DNA of 64,000 nucleotides from Alkalinema sp. CACIAM 70d (GCA_002148405.1 MUGG01000029.1:27044-91043), one strand, 5' to 3'; counted from the stretch's first letter, positions 44,576-55,234 are shown. Numbers and translations are program-made. Notes: a model not told the origin generated them from the sequence alone.

Positions 44576-46123
44576 ATGCACACCTTTTGGCAATCCTTTA
44601 CGCTACAGACCTTGCCGCTCTACCAGTGGCGGTCTTCTAGCTATCTCTACCAACTGGTGGGACTCCTGCAAGCTTGGCGATCGGGCAGTTGGCTGTTGCA
44701 GCAGGGAGATCTGATCGCCTTGGGACTGTTGGGTGTCCTGTTCGGCCTTGCGCCCTACGTCTCCACCACTCTGATTTCCGTCTTGCTGGTGGCCTGTATT
44801 GGCTTTTGGGCGCTGCTGACCATTTCTGATCCGCGCGAAGAAACGGGTTGGGGCTTTACGCCGATTCACCTGACGTTGCTGCTGTACTGGGGCATCTCCG
44901 TCATTGCCACGGGGTTATCACCCGTCCGTACCGCCGCACTGGAAGGCTTAGCCAAACTGACCCTCTATTTACTAACGTTTGTCGTGATGGCGCGGGTGCT
45001 ACGGATCCCTCGCCTGCGATCGTGGCTGATTGGGATTTACCTTCACACAGCACTCCTCGTCAGTTGCTACGGCATTCGCCAATGGATTTTTGGCGCACCG
45101 CCCCTTGCTACTTGGTCAGATCCGGAATCGGAAATGGGTAACTTCACCCGCGTCTACAGCTTTTTGGGGAATCCCAATCTCCTGTCGAGTTACCTCATCC
45201 CAGCGGTGGCCTATAGCCTGATGGCCATCTTTGTCTGGCGGGGCAAGCTACCCAAAGCCCTCGCCGCCGTCATGGCGATCGTCAATACGCTTTCCCTAGT
45301 CTTTACCTTTAGTCGGGGAGGCTGGATCGGCTTAGTCCTGTCCCTGATTGTTATGGGCTTACTGGTGGGATTTTGGCTGAATCTCTATCGCAAAAAGTGG
45401 GTGTTGCCTGCGGTACTGGGTGGCATGGTTGGTTTTATTTTGCTGAGTGTGCTATTTGTGCCCCCTGTGCGATCGCGGGTCATGAGCATGTTCATTGGGC
45501 GGGGAGACAGTAGCAATAACTTCCGGCTGAATGTGTGGACTTCTGTGATTGAAATGATCAAAGCACGTCCCATTCTGGGCATTGGGCCAGGAAACGATGC
45601 CTTTAACAAAATCTATCCTCTCTATTCCCGATCGCGATTTACAGCACTCAGTGCCTATTCCATTCCGTTAGAGATTTGCGTAGAAACGGGCTTGATTGGC
45701 TTTTCTTGCTTCCTTTGGTTTCTATCAGTGACCTTTACTCAAGGAATCGTACAACTGCGACGGCTGCGCGATCGCTTGAATACCGATGGCTTCTGGTTGA
45801 TTGGAGCTGTGGGAAGTATGGTGGGTCTGCTGGGGCAAGGGCTGGTGGATACGGTGTGGTATCGACCCCAGGTCAATATGCTGTGGTGGTTAGCCGTTGC
45901 CATTATTGCCAGCTTTTATACAGCCCAGCCCGTTGCCACCTCAGAGCCAACTCCAACGCCAACCCCAGATCTCACCTGGGACGAAATTAAACCTGGACAA
46001 CGTGCTTTTGCTGCCAGTATGTTTGGCGATGATTTGTCCCTTGAGGGTTCTCAAGAGAATGCCAGCGGTGATGCCCGATCGCTGATTCCGCCCGATCGCC
46101 CCCAAAATCCATCTGCGTCATAA
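44576..46123 (+). CDS. IctB family membrane protein (O-antigen ligase-like)
   Basis: 515 residues with about ten membrane segments. The family pattern includes FTPIHLTLLLYWGISVIATG, the loop SFLGNPNLLSSYLIP, and TFSRGGWIGLVLS, and the large loop has RLNVWTSVIEMIKARPILGI. IctB was first described as involved in inorganic carbon accumulation in Synechococcus PCC 7942, but the fold is that of Wzy/WaaL polymerases and ligases, so bicarbonate transport is disputed. The last 60 residues are a soluble Pro/Thr-rich tail. It is followed 225 bases on by the invertase gene. Confidence 0.85.
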   Translation: MHTFWQSFTLQTLPLYQWRSSSYLYQLVGLLQAWRSGSWLLQQGDLIALGLLGVLFGLAPYVSTTLISVLLVACIGFWALLTISDPREETGWGFTPIHLTLLLYWGISVIATGLSPVRTAALEGLAKLTLYLLTFVVMARVLRIPRLRSWLIGIYLHTALLVSCYGIRQWIFGAPPLATWSDPESEMGNFTRVYSFLGNPNLLSSYLIPAVAYSLMAIFVWRGKLPKALAAVMAIVNTLSLVFTFSRGGWIGLVLSLIVMGLLVGFWLNLYRKKWVLPAVLGGMVGFILLSVLFVPPVRSRVMSMFIGRGDSSNNFRLNVWTSVIEMIKARPILGIGPGNDAFNKIYPLYSRSRFTALSAYSIPLEICVETGLIGFSCFLWFLSVTFTQGIVQLRRLRDRLNTDGFWLIGAVGSMVGLLGQGLVDTVWYRPQVNMLWWLAVAIIASFYTAQPVATSEPTPTPTPDLTWDEIKPGQRAFAASMFGDDLSLEGSQENASGDARSLIPPDRPQNPSAS

Positions 46124-46347
46124 TTTGCTGACGTATTCCATGGATTTCTACGGATTTAACGGAGATTCAATTTATACAGTCTTCATAAATTCCCAGCGGT
46201 CGTATCTGGGTTAGCCGGATTGCTTGGTTAGCTAGAATACCTACGATCGCTGTTTTTCTAGTTTTTGATCGTCGTCGTGTTGGGTAAATCGTCAATATCG
46301 GTTGAACCTTAGTCATATTTTCACAGTGACAGTTCGCCCCAGTCTCC

Positions 46348-47868
46348 ATGAAATCTTTTAATCTGGGGAAAAAGCGTTCGGTGTTATCTATGTCCCGTGC
46401 TCGCCTGGATGAAGCTGCCATTGTCCAAATGGCCCAGAAGTTGCTCTATGAGCAAGCGATGATCACTTTGGATGGTCAATGGATTGGTGCGGTGGCAGCC
46501 ATTCCCAAACACTCTCGGAAACAGCCCGTTCAGCCAGAACTCAACTACGGGGAAATTTTTATTCGGGATAATGTGCCGGTGATGGCATATTTTCTGACCC
46601 AGGGGAAATATGAGCCGGTGCGCCATTTTTTGCTCACCTGTCTGCGCTTGCAGAGTCAAGAAATTCAAACCCGTGGTATTTTCCCCACCAGTTTTTTGGA
46701 ACAGGATGGCCATGTGGTTGCAGATTATGGCCAGCGAGCGATCGGGCGGGTGGTCTCTGTGGATGCGACGCTATGGTGGGTCATTTTGGCCTATATGTAT
46801 GTGCGGGCCAGTGGCGATCGGGATTTTGCGAGTCAAGCCAGTGTTCAGAGCGGGATTCAGCAATTTCTGGATTTGATTTTGCGGCCTTCCTTTCGCAAAG
46901 CGCCCACGCTGTATGTTCCCGATGGCGCATTTATGATCGATCGTCCTCTCGATGTGTGGGGGGCCCCGTTGGAAATTCAGGTGCTGCTCTATGGCGCGTT
47001 GCATAGTGCGGCGGGACTGATGCAAATTGGCTCAGAATCTATCCACTCCCAAGCGTCTGGGACTCAAGATCCGAATCAGCGTGCTAAATCCAAATCCTAT
47101 TTATTCCAAACGCCGCACTCGGTTCACCATTGTTTGGAATATGCTCACCGATTACGGCAGTATTTGCTCAAGCATTATTGGGTGACGAGTAAAACCGTGC
47201 AGGTGCTCAGACGCCGCCCCACAGAGCAGTATGGGGTGGAAATTCAGAATGAATACAACATTCACACTGAAACGATTCCCCACTGGTTGCAGGATTGGAT
47301 GGGCGATCGGGGGGGATATCTGATCGGTAATATTCGCACGGGACGACCCGACTTCCGCTTTTTCACCCTAGGCAATTGCCTAGGCGCAATTTTTGATGTC
47401 ATTTCCGTTAAGCAACAGCAGGCACTGTTTCGCTTAGTGGTGCAAAACCAACATGATTTGGTGGCCCATATGCCCCTACGCATTTGTCACCCACCACTGG
47501 AAGGTGAAGACTGGCGGAATAAAACAGGTTACGATCGCAAAAACTTGCCTTGGTGTTATCACAATGCAGGCCACTGGCCTTGCTTGATGTGGTTTTTGGC
47601 GATGGCGATGTTGCGTCGCAACCATCCAGAGGATTTAGCGATCGAGGTACGGCAGTTATTAGAGGTGAGTTATCAACTCATGCTACGGCAATTACCCCAA
47701 CAAAAGTGGGCGGAATACTTCGATGGCCCGACGGGAAATTGGATCGGTCAACAAGCTCGCAATAATCAAACTTGGACGATCGTGGGATTTTTACTAATGC
47801 ACCACTTACTGCGGGTGAACGGTCAAGATGCCCACCTGCTAGATGTGCATTACGACACGAAGTTGTAA
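46348..47868 (+). CDS. Alkaline/neutral invertase, GH100
   Basis: 506 residues. GH100 enzymes hydrolyse sucrose in the cytoplasm and are shared by cyanobacteria and plants. Visible family segments are LNYGEIFIRDNVPVMAYFLT, GRVVSVDATLWWVILA (with the catalytic-site aspartate), FMIDRPLDVWGAPLEIQVLL, and YNIHTETIPHWLQDWMGDRG. LPWCYHNAGHWPCLMWFL and QTWTIVGFLLMHHLL come later. The (alpha/alpha)6 barrel length is normal. The start may be the ATG at 46348 or one at 46390 (MSRARLDEAA). No sucrose synthesis genes are next to it. Confidence 0.92.
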   Translation: MKSFNLGKKRSVLSMSRARLDEAAIVQMAQKLLYEQAMITLDGQWIGAVAAIPKHSRKQPVQPELNYGEIFIRDNVPVMAYFLTQGKYEPVRHFLLTCLRLQSQEIQTRGIFPTSFLEQDGHVVADYGQRAIGRVVSVDATLWWVILAYMYVRASGDRDFASQASVQSGIQQFLDLILRPSFRKAPTLYVPDGAFMIDRPLDVWGAPLEIQVLLYGALHSAAGLMQIGSESIHSQASGTQDPNQRAKSKSYLFQTPHSVHHCLEYAHRLRQYLLKHYWVTSKTVQVLRRRPTEQYGVEIQNEYNIHTETIPHWLQDWMGDRGGYLIGNIRTGRPDFRFFTLGNCLGAIFDVISVKQQQALFRLVVQNQHDLVAHMPLRICHPPLEGEDWRNKTGYDRKNLPWCYHNAGHWPCLMWFLAMAMLRRNHPEDLAIEVRQLLEVSYQLMLRQLPQQKWAEYFDGPTGNWIGQQARNNQTWTIVGFLLMHHLLRVNGQDAHLLDVHYDTKL

Positions 47869-47912
47869 TAGCACTAGCAATAGTGCTTGCAATAGCGCTT
47901 GCAATAGCGACC
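47865..47912 (+). repeat. Tandem 12-bp repeat at the invertase stop codon
   Basis: Units GTAATAGCACTA, GCAATAGTGCTT, GCAATAGCGCTT and GCAATAGCGACC run in series. The TAA of the invertase gene lies in the first unit. Each unit keeps TAG or TAA in one frame, so it does not extend the protein. It resembles the 15-bp array at the EAL stop in position but not in sequence. Confidence 0.8.
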
Positions 47913-48246
47913 GATCGTGTGAATCATTCCAAAATCGATCTCCTTTTCGTCAGGAGAGGGGATCGAAACTTAGTTTTACAGGGATGGGTGGGAAGCCTAT
48001 AAGCACCATATTGCACCTGGGTTCCATCCCGTGGGTTCCATAGCGTGGCTAACGTTCATACTGGGTTTCATGCCCTATTCCATTATTCCATCCTGCCCTC
48101 CAAGGCCAGCCCCACTCCCTACGGCTTCAAAGGTGGGTGCGACTGGCAGAATGCGTGGGCAGAATGCGTGGTTAGACTGCCCATCTTTCGGGCACCCTAT
48201 GAGGTGAAACCCTGTTTGATGCGGATCAATTCCCTCAGCCAAAACT
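47913..48246. other. Intergenic region before the giant kinase
   Basis: About 330 bases, presumably holding the kinase promoter. Contains direct copies of GGGTTCCAT and GCGTGGGCAGAAT-type sequence (AGAATGCGTGG twice near 48150-48170). No supported gene or RNA. Confidence 0.35.
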
Positions 48247-51200
48247 ATGACACTCTCAGCCACCACTACGGCCCACGCATTCCCAAAAGTTTCGGGTTAC
48301 AAGCTCGTCGAGCAGCTTTATTTAGGAAGCCGTACAGCAGTCTACCGAGCGGTGCAAACAGCAACTGAGAAGCCCGTGGTAATTAAGGTGCTGCGGCGAG
48401 AACATCCGAGTTTTGGTGAGTTGGTGCAGTTTCGCAATCAATATACGATCGCTAAAAACCTGCCCATCCCTGGCATTGTCCAACCCTTAAACCTAGAACC
48501 CCTAGGCAATGGCTACGGGCTGGTGATGGAAGATTGGGGCGGGGTGTCTTTAGGCCAGTATATCCAACAGCAAACGTTGGAACTAACAGAGGTGTTGGCG
48601 ATCGCTCTGCAACTGGCGGATATCCTGCATGATCTGAGTCAACATCGGGTCGTGCATAAAGATATCAAACCCGCTAATATTCTGATTCAACCGCAGTCAA
48701 AACAGGTTAAACTAATCGATTTTAGCATCGCCTCCCTGCTGCCCAAAGAAACCCAGGAAGTTCAAAGCGCCAATATTCTAGAAGGCACTCTAGCTTATCT
48801 GGCTCCAGAGCAAACTGGACGGATGAATCGCGGTATCGATTATCGGGCGGATTTCTATGCTTTAGGCATAACGCTGTATCAACTGTTAACCGGGACATTG
48901 CCATTTTTTTCGCATGATCCGTTGGAGTTAATGCATTGTCATATTGCTAAAACCCCAGTTCCTGTGGATCAGGTCAATCCCGCTGTACCTGCTATGGTCG
49001 CGGCGATCGTTCACAAACTCATGGCAAAAAATGCCGAAGATCGCTATCAAAGTGCCTTGGGTCTCAAGCATGATTTGGAACAGTGTTTGACACAATGGAA
49101 AACGAATGGCGAAATTGTCGAATTTGAATTAGGGCAGCATGACTTAAGCGATCGCTTCTTAATTCCCGAAAAACTCTACGGTCGGGAGAAGGAAGTCCAA
49201 ACCCTACTGGATGCCTTTGATCGAGTCGCAGCAGGCAGTTCAGAACTGATGCTGGTGGCGGGATTTTCGGGGATTGGTAAAACCGCTGTGGTCAATGAAG
49301 TCCACAAACCCATCGTTCGGCAACGCGGTTATTTCATTAAAGGTAAGTTTGACCAGTTTAATCGCAACATTCCCCTATCGGCCTTTGTGCAAGCCTTACG
49401 GGATTTGATGGGTCAGTTGCTGTCAGAATCTGATGCCCAATTAACTCAATGGAAAGCCCAAATTCTCGAAGCAGTGGGAGAAAATGGGCAGGTTTTGATT
49501 GACGTGATTCCAGAGCTGGAACTGATTATTGGTCAGCAACCGATCTCCCCAGAATTGTCAGGAAGTGCCGCTCAAAATCGGTTTAATCTATTATTTCAAA
49601 AATTTATTGAAATTTTTACGACCGCAGCTCACCCTCTGGTGGTGTTCCTTGATGACTTGCAGTGGGCAGATTCGGCTTCCCTTCAGTTAATCAAGTTATT
49701 GATGAGCAACAATCGCTATTTACTGATGTTGGGAGCCTATCGGGACAATGAAGTCTCACCCGTCCATCCATTTATTTTAACCGTAGACGAAATCAGAAAA
49801 GCCAACGCGATTGTCAACACCATGATCCTGGCACCGCTCGATGTGACGGATACCAACCACCTAGTTGCCGATACCTTGAAGTGTTCCAGGGAACTGGCAC
49901 AACCTTTGACTGAACTCATCGATCGTAAAACCCACGGCAATCCCTTTTTTGCCACCCAATTTCTTAAAGCCTTACATGAAGATGGACTGATTACATTTAA
50001 TCTGGATTGCCGCTATTGGAAGTGCGATATTGCTGCAGTGAATGCCCGATCGCTCAGCGACGATGTGGTAGATTTCATGGCATTGCAATTGCAGAAATTG
50101 CCAGAATCTACCCAGACTGTTTTAAAGTTAGCCGCTTGCATCGGTAACCAATTTGATTTAGAAACCTTGGCGATCGTTTCAGAACAATCAGCAACCGACG
50201 TGGCAACCGCCTTGTGGAAGGCTCTGCAAGAGGGGTTAATTCTACCCACCAGTCAGATTTACAAGGTATTCCAGGGAGACCAAGTTGAGGGGGCATCCAG
50301 TGCCAATCCGAGCTATCGATTTTTACACGATCGCGTCCAGCAAGCAGCCTATTCTTTTATTCCAGACGTTGAACGGGCAACGGCTCATTACCAAATCGGG
50401 CAATTGTTACGGCAACAGCTATCCCCGACTGAGCAAGAAGAACGCCTCTTTGAACTGGTAAACCACCTCAATTACGGAATTTCGCACCTCAGAGATTGCG
50501 CTAGAGATTGTGCTGAGCAGGATACGATAGTTAACCTCAATCTCACTGCCGGACTGAAAGCCAGAGCCGCGACTGCCTATCAAGCGGCCCACCGCTATGC
50601 CCAAATCGGTATCAATCTGCTCGGCAAAGATGGCTGGCAATGTCGTCACGAGCAAACCTTGGCACTCCATGAATTAGCGGCTGAAGCGGCTTTCCTAGAG
50701 GGTGAATTTGGGCGGATGGAGCAGTGGATCGAAGCGGTTTTGACCAATACCAGTATCCCGCGTGAGCAAGCCACGGTCTATCGGCTTAGAATCCAAGCAT
50801 TTGTTTCTCAAAACAACTTCCCAGCGGCGATCGCCACTGGAAGAGTTGCCCTACAACAGTTCAATATCCATTTACCCGAACAACCCACTCCCGATGATAT
50901 TCAGCAGGAATTTCAATCGGTACTGGCCTTGATTGGCGATCGTCCCATTGAAACCTTGTTTGATTTGCCCAAAATGCAAGATGCCGATCAAATTGCCATT
51001 CTGGGCCTTGCAACGAGTTTGATTCCGGTTTGTTACATGAGTAACTCACCCCTATTTCCGATTGTGATCGCTTTGGCAGTCAAGCGATCGATCGAGTTTG
51101 GCAATGCGGCATTTTCCTGCATGAGTTATTCTGCCTACGGCATTTTGCTCATTATGGTGGCACAGGCGATCGAACTCGCAACTTGCTTTGGTCGCCTTGC

Positions 51201-53724
51201 CTATCGCCTTGCCCAAGAACCAGAAGCGAAAAAATTTCTGTCTAACAGTTTAATCCCGGTAGGTTTGTTTATTCATCACCGGAAGTCCCACCTCCAAGAA
51301 ACACTGCCCATGTTCCAAACTGGATACCAGGTTGGCCTCGAGACGGGAGCCGTAGAAGATGCGGGATACAACGCAGAAAAATTCTGCTGGCACGCATGGT
51401 GGTGTGGTCAGCCTTTACCTGAACTTGAGACGCAAATCCGCACCTATCACCAACAACTGCTCAATCTGAGTCAAGTCGCAACGGCTAGCTATTGTGCCCT
51501 TTACTTGGAAGCGGTGTTGAGCCTACTTGGACAGCCGGATGCTCAGGTTTTGGCGAGTGAGCATGAGCAAATCATTGAGCAGAAAAAAGCTCAAAATGAT
51601 TTACTTTGGGTGTACACATACTATTTGGATCGGTGCCTCGTCAATTTCATCTTAGAAGATGCGACTCAGGCGGAACAAGCTGCAATCCAAGCCAGAATCT
51701 ATTTCAGAGCAGGCATTGGGACACTCGGTGAAGTGAATTTTTATTTCTATGATTCACTAATTACTTTGGCTCATCTCTCAACCGATCCCTCTCAGCAAGA
51801 TCTGCAACTGCAACAAGTTCAAGAAAATCAAGCTCAGCTCCAGCAGTGGGCGCACCATGCCCCGATGAATTACTTACACAAGTGGCAATTAGTTGAGGCG
51901 GAATACCTACGAGTCACAAGCCATGGTTTAAAGGACAAGTGGCTAGAGGCGATCGAACTCTACGATCGCGCCATTGCCGGAGCCACGGAAAATGGGTATA
52001 TCCAGGAAGCTGCCTTAGCTCAGGAACTCGCAGCTAAATTCTACCTGGCTTGGGGAAAAGCAAAATTTGCCGCAGTTCATCTGCAAGAAGCCTACTATGG
52101 CTATGCTTATTGGGGAGCCCAAGCTAAAGTGGCTGATCTAGAGCAACGCTACCCAGACTTACTTCGTCCCATTCTCAACAGCGCCCAGAACTTCAACTCG
52201 ATCGAGACCTTAGCCACAATCGCCTCAACCCATTTCTCCATCCATGCCTCCACGCCCGCCAGTCGCTCATCGACTAGCAGCGTCAATACGACCCTCGACT
52301 TTGCAACTATCCTCAAAGCCTCCCAGAGTCTTTCGGGTACGATGCAACTGGATCAGTTACTCCATCAACTTAGCCAGATTATTTTGCACCATTCTGGGGC
52401 CGATCGCTGTGCTTTAATCTTGCCGAATGTAGCAGGAGTGTGGGAAGTGCAAGCGATCGCCACAGCGGAAGAAACGCAGCTTTGCCATGTGCTCCTACAG
52501 AATTATTCTGATCTTCCTACCAAACTGATTTACTATGTCAAAAATGCCCAAGAAACGGTGATTATTGATGACTGCGAAACTAAACTTCCAGTCATTGATG
52601 AATATTTAAATCAGCATGCGCCAAAAAGTATTTTGTGTTTGCCGATTCTGAATCAAGGAAATTTAACTGGCATTTTATATCTTCAGAATCAGTTGACTCG
52701 TGGCGTTTTCACCCGCGATCGTATCGCAACCCTACAACTCTTGACCAGCCAAGCGGCAATCTCCCTTGAAAATGCTCGACTCTATCAACAAGTTGCTGCC
52801 CATTCCCGCACCTTGGAAGCAGAAGTAGAGCGCAAAACCCATGCGCTCTATGAACAGAACCAAGCTTTAGAACAAACTTTGCACCAACTCCAGCATACGC
52901 AAGCTCAACTAATTCATGCTGAAAAGATGTCATCCTTGGGCCAAATGGTCGCTGGGATTGCCCATGAAATTAATAACCCCATCAACTTCATTAAGGGAAA
53001 TATTGCCTATACCCAATCCTATTTTGCAGACTTAGTGAGTTTACTAAATCTCTATCAGCAGGAATATCCCCAACCCACCGCCGCGATCGCCTCCAAGTGC
53101 GAAGAGATTGACCTCAATTTTCTGCTGCAAGATGTCTCAAACATTCTGGATTCGATGAAAATAGGGAGCGATCGCATCCGCCAAATTGTTTTAAGTCTGC
53201 GGAATTTTGCTCGATTAGACGAAGCAGATCTCAAAACAGTGGATCTTCACGAGGGTATTGAAAACACATTATTAATTGTGCAGCACCGCTGCCAGGGTTC
53301 TGAGCAGCAGCCTGAAATTCGAGTGGTCAAAGACTATGGCACTCTACCTGCTGTGACCTGCTATCCCAGCCAACTCAATCAAGTGTTTCTGCATCTCCTT
53401 AATAATGCGATCGATGCAATTCGAGAAAATTCTAAACTCGATAGCATCCCCGAAATTAGAATTCGTACCCGTATTACTCAAACTGGGCAAGTTAGTATTT
53501 ACATTGCCAACACCCATAGTTTCATTCCAGAGGCGATTCAAACTCAAATTTTTAATCCCTTTTTTACAACTAAGCCGATTGGGCAGGGGGCAGGACTAGG
53601 ACTCTCAGTCAGTTATGCGATTGTCCAGAAACATCAGGGGACGTTGACCGTGCGATCTCAACCAGAAGTCGGCACAGAATTCCAGATAGAAATCGCCCAG
53701 AGCGTGCAGCCGGTTATTGCGTGA
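48247..53724 (+). CDS. Ser/Thr kinase-AAA-GAF-histidine kinase hybrid
   Basis: 1825 residues. A Hanks-type kinase (18-280) has the catalytic loop HKDIKPANIL (137-146), but DFS in place of DFG at 158-160. An AAA ATPase follows, with Walker A GFSGIGKTAVV near 340 and Walker B VVFLDDLQWADSASL. A long helical TPR-like region (about 700-1350), a GAF domain (about 1370-1510), a coiled coil, HisKA with MVAGIAHEINNPINF near 1571, and an ATPase domain ending GQGAGLGLSVSYAIVQKHQG complete it. This is a known architecture in cyanobacteria (HstK type), linking Ser/Thr and His kinase signalling. The response regulator partner is not adjacent. Confidence 0.92.
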   Translation: MTLSATTTAHAFPKVSGYKLVEQLYLGSRTAVYRAVQTATEKPVVIKVLRREHPSFGELVQFRNQYTIAKNLPIPGIVQPLNLEPLGNGYGLVMEDWGGVSLGQYIQQQTLELTEVLAIALQLADILHDLSQHRVVHKDIKPANILIQPQSKQVKLIDFSIASLLPKETQEVQSANILEGTLAYLAPEQTGRMNRGIDYRADFYALGITLYQLLTGTLPFFSHDPLELMHCHIAKTPVPVDQVNPAVPAMVAAIVHKLMAKNAEDRYQSALGLKHDLEQCLTQWKTNGEIVEFELGQHDLSDRFLIPEKLYGREKEVQTLLDAFDRVAAGSSELMLVAGFSGIGKTAVVNEVHKPIVRQRGYFIKGKFDQFNRNIPLSAFVQALRDLMGQLLSESDAQLTQWKAQILEAVGENGQVLIDVIPELELIIGQQPISPELSGSAAQNRFNLLFQKFIEIFTTAAHPLVVFLDDLQWADSASLQLIKLLMSNNRYLLMLGAYRDNEVSPVHPFILTVDEIRKANAIVNTMILAPLDVTDTNHLVADTLKCSRELAQPLTELIDRKTHGNPFFATQFLKALHEDGLITFNLDCRYWKCDIAAVNARSLSDDVVDFMALQLQKLPESTQTVLKLAACIGNQFDLETLAIVSEQSATDVATALWKALQEGLILPTSQIYKVFQGDQVEGASSANPSYRFLHDRVQQAAYSFIPDVERATAHYQIGQLLRQQLSPTEQEERLFELVNHLNYGISHLRDCARDCAEQDTIVNLNLTAGLKARAATAYQAAHRYAQIGINLLGKDGWQCRHEQTLALHELAAEAAFLEGEFGRMEQWIEAVLTNTSIPREQATVYRLRIQAFVSQNNFPAAIATGRVALQQFNIHLPEQPTPDDIQQEFQSVLALIGDRPIETLFDLPKMQDADQIAILGLATSLIPVCYMSNSPLFPIVIALAVKRSIEFGNAAFSCMSYSAYGILLIMVAQAIELATCFGRLAYRLAQEPEAKKFLSNSLIPVGLFIHHRKSHLQETLPMFQTGYQVGLETGAVEDAGYNAEKFCWHAWWCGQPLPELETQIRTYHQQLLNLSQVATASYCALYLEAVLSLLGQPDAQVLASEHEQIIEQKKAQNDLLWVYTYYLDRCLVNFILEDATQAEQAAIQARIYFRAGIGTLGEVNFYFYDSLITLAHLSTDPSQQDLQLQQVQENQAQLQQWAHHAPMNYLHKWQLVEAEYLRVTSHGLKDKWLEAIELYDRAIAGATENGYIQEAALAQELAAKFYLAWGKAKFAAVHLQEAYYGYAYWGAQAKVADLEQRYPDLLRPILNSAQNFNSIETLATIASTHFSIHASTPASRSSTSSVNTTLDFATILKASQSLSGTMQLDQLLHQLSQIILHHSGADRCALILPNVAGVWEVQAIATAEETQLCHVLLQNYSDLPTKLIYYVKNAQETVIIDDCETKLPVIDEYLNQHAPKSILCLPILNQGNLTGILYLQNQLTRGVFTRDRIATLQLLTSQAAISLENARLYQQVAAHSRTLEAEVERKTHALYEQNQALEQTLHQLQHTQAQLIHAEKMSSLGQMVAGIAHEINNPINFIKGNIAYTQSYFADLVSLLNLYQQEYPQPTAAIASKCEEIDLNFLLQDVSNILDSMKIGSDRIRQIVLSLRNFARLDEADLKTVDLHEGIENTLLIVQHRCQGSEQQPEIRVVKDYGTLPAVTCYPSQLNQVFLHLLNNAIDAIRENSKLDSIPEIRIRTRITQTGQVSIYIANTHSFIPEAIQTQIFNPFFTTKPIGQGAGLGLSVSYAIVQKHQGTLTVRSQPEVGTEFQIEIAQSVQPVIA

Positions 53725-53762
53725 AGGTAAGCACATCGATCGTGGGAAGGATGCAAACATCA

Positions 53763-53788
53763 ACCCCCTCACCAGATGGAAAGGGGGT
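53763..53788 (+). terminator. Hairpin after the giant kinase gene
   Basis: ACCCCCT (53763-53769) pairs with AGGGGGT (53782-53788) around 12 bases, about 40 bases past the stop. There is no T-run (GACTGTTTATG follows), so it may be a repeat relic. Confidence 0.35.
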
Positions 53789-53898
53789 GACTGTTTATGA
53801 AAAGGTTCCCAAGCTAACGAGAGACAATCTTACACAAGCTCATTTCGGATAGCACAATTTCAAACAGCAATCCTAACAGACTGTTGTTGTATCCTTGT

Positions 53899-54831
53899 TT
53901 ACCAGAGAATCAGGGTGTTGTAGTGCTCTCGGATGTAGGATTTCAACGACTGCGGTTGAATGTGAGGATAGCGATCGTTCATCACAGCCCCCAGCTTACC
54001 TTTTCCAGAGACTAAGGCATAGTGAGATTGTTGGGAGAGATAATCCCGCATCGATCGGGCAGTTCCCCGTTTCTGTTCAATCCAGCGTTGTAACTCTGCA
54101 ACACTCCCCAAATTCCGCTCTGCCAACACTTGAATTGTATTGGCTTCAAACAGTGTTTTCAGTTCCTTCATCGTAACCGTATCACCCGCTACTTCCAGTG
54201 CCGTATTGCTCAAGTCTTCATCAAGCACGGCCTCTGCAGTGTAGGCTGCCACATCATGGACGGTTGTCGTATCAAAGGCGGTGTTGCCGTCACCCCAATA
54301 CTTAAACAATCCCCTATGTAAATCAAACACCACACCGAAGGGACTAAACAAGACTTCTGTGAGAATCCCATTCAGAATCAGTGTGTGGGATAATTTGCGG
54401 TTTCCTTGGAGGGCTTGGTAAATGGCCTTCCGGAAGTTCAAACTGTAGTGATCACCCCAATCTAACTTGCGATAATCCACTGAAAAATCAGACGGAATGA
54501 ACCGCTTCACGCCTGCGGCTTCTGCGGCTTGAATCAGATTCATTTGTCCATTAACCACCGCATCCGCGTCCCCGTTGACCACAGAAACGACGGTCTCCAC
54601 CCCTTGGCAAGCGCTGACCAGACTTTCTGGTGCCTGGAGATCTCCCGTGACCAACTGTACCCCTAGCTTTTGTAGTTGCAACAGTTTTTCTTGACTGTGG
54701 GGATTGCTGGAGGTATGTTCTCGAACGAGTGCTTTGACAGCCAGATTATCTTTGCATGCCAGGGCTTTACCGACTTCATAGCCCACCATGCCCGTAGCAC
54801 CGACTAATAGAACTGGTAACTTTGCAGCCAT
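53899..54831 (-). CDS. NmrA-like NAD(P)-binding protein
   Basis: 310 residues of the atypical short-chain dehydrogenase fold. It begins LPVLLVGATGMVGYEVGKAL with the GxxGxxG dinucleotide motif, and has GDLQAPESLVSACQGVETVV and RFIPSDFSVDYRKLDWGDHY like the isoflavone reductase/NmrA group. There is no clear YxxxK catalytic pair, so it may sense NAD(P) or reduce an unknown substrate. I use the ATG at 54831 because GAGG lies nine bases upstream; three in-frame ATGs lie just before it. It is isolated. Confidence 0.8.
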   Translation of the reverse strand: MAAKLPVLLVGATGMVGYEVGKALACKDNLAVKALVREHTSSNPHSQEKLLQLQKLGVQLVTGDLQAPESLVSACQGVETVVSVVNGDADAVVNGQMNLIQAAEAAGVKRFIPSDFSVDYRKLDWGDHYSLNFRKAIYQALQGNRKLSHTLILNGILTEVLFSPFGVVFDLHRGLFKYWGDGNTAFDTTTVHDVAAYTAEAVLDEDLSNTALEVAGDTVTMKELKTLFEANTIQVLAERNLGSVAELQRWIEQKRGTARSMRDYLSQQSHYALVSGKGKLGAVMNDRYPHIQPQSLKSYIREHYNTLILW

Positions 54832-54852
54832 AGCCATCATCCTCAATTGCAC

Positions 54853-55234
54853 AGAACAGATTGCATCAAATCGATCGAAATAGATTGCATAGAAATAGAT
54901 TCCCTTGAACGAGTTACTTCAAGCGCTCATCCTACAACCATTCAAGAAACGCTAATCAAGGCTTGTTTAATGAAGACTTTTACCTTCAGAAATACAACGG
55001 ACAAATCTGTGTAAGACAATCTGTGTAAACTGTCGGGATACAAGCCTTGATTAGTCTCGGATGTCTTGCATGGAGTCATTATGAGAATCATCTACGTGAG
55101 AATCATCTATTCCTGTACTATCGTGCAATCAATTTTTTGGGGATCACTATTTGTCAGTCTTTCTTTCCATTAGTCGATCGAACTTCATGAAGTTCTTCAA
55201 CAACAGGTTAAGTCCTGCTGCATTTACGAGGATT
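54853..55234. other. Intergenic region
   Basis: About 380 bases. Direct repeats are visible: GAGAATCATCTA at 55083 and 55098, CAATCTGTGTAA near 55015-55028, and ATAGATTGCAT/ATAGATTCCCT near 54880. No gene or RNA seen. Confidence 0.4.

Noticed and set aside
48045..48368. 107-codon plus-strand ORF upstream of the giant kinase
   Set aside because: Its 3' half overlaps the kinase coding sequence in another frame and it has no motif.
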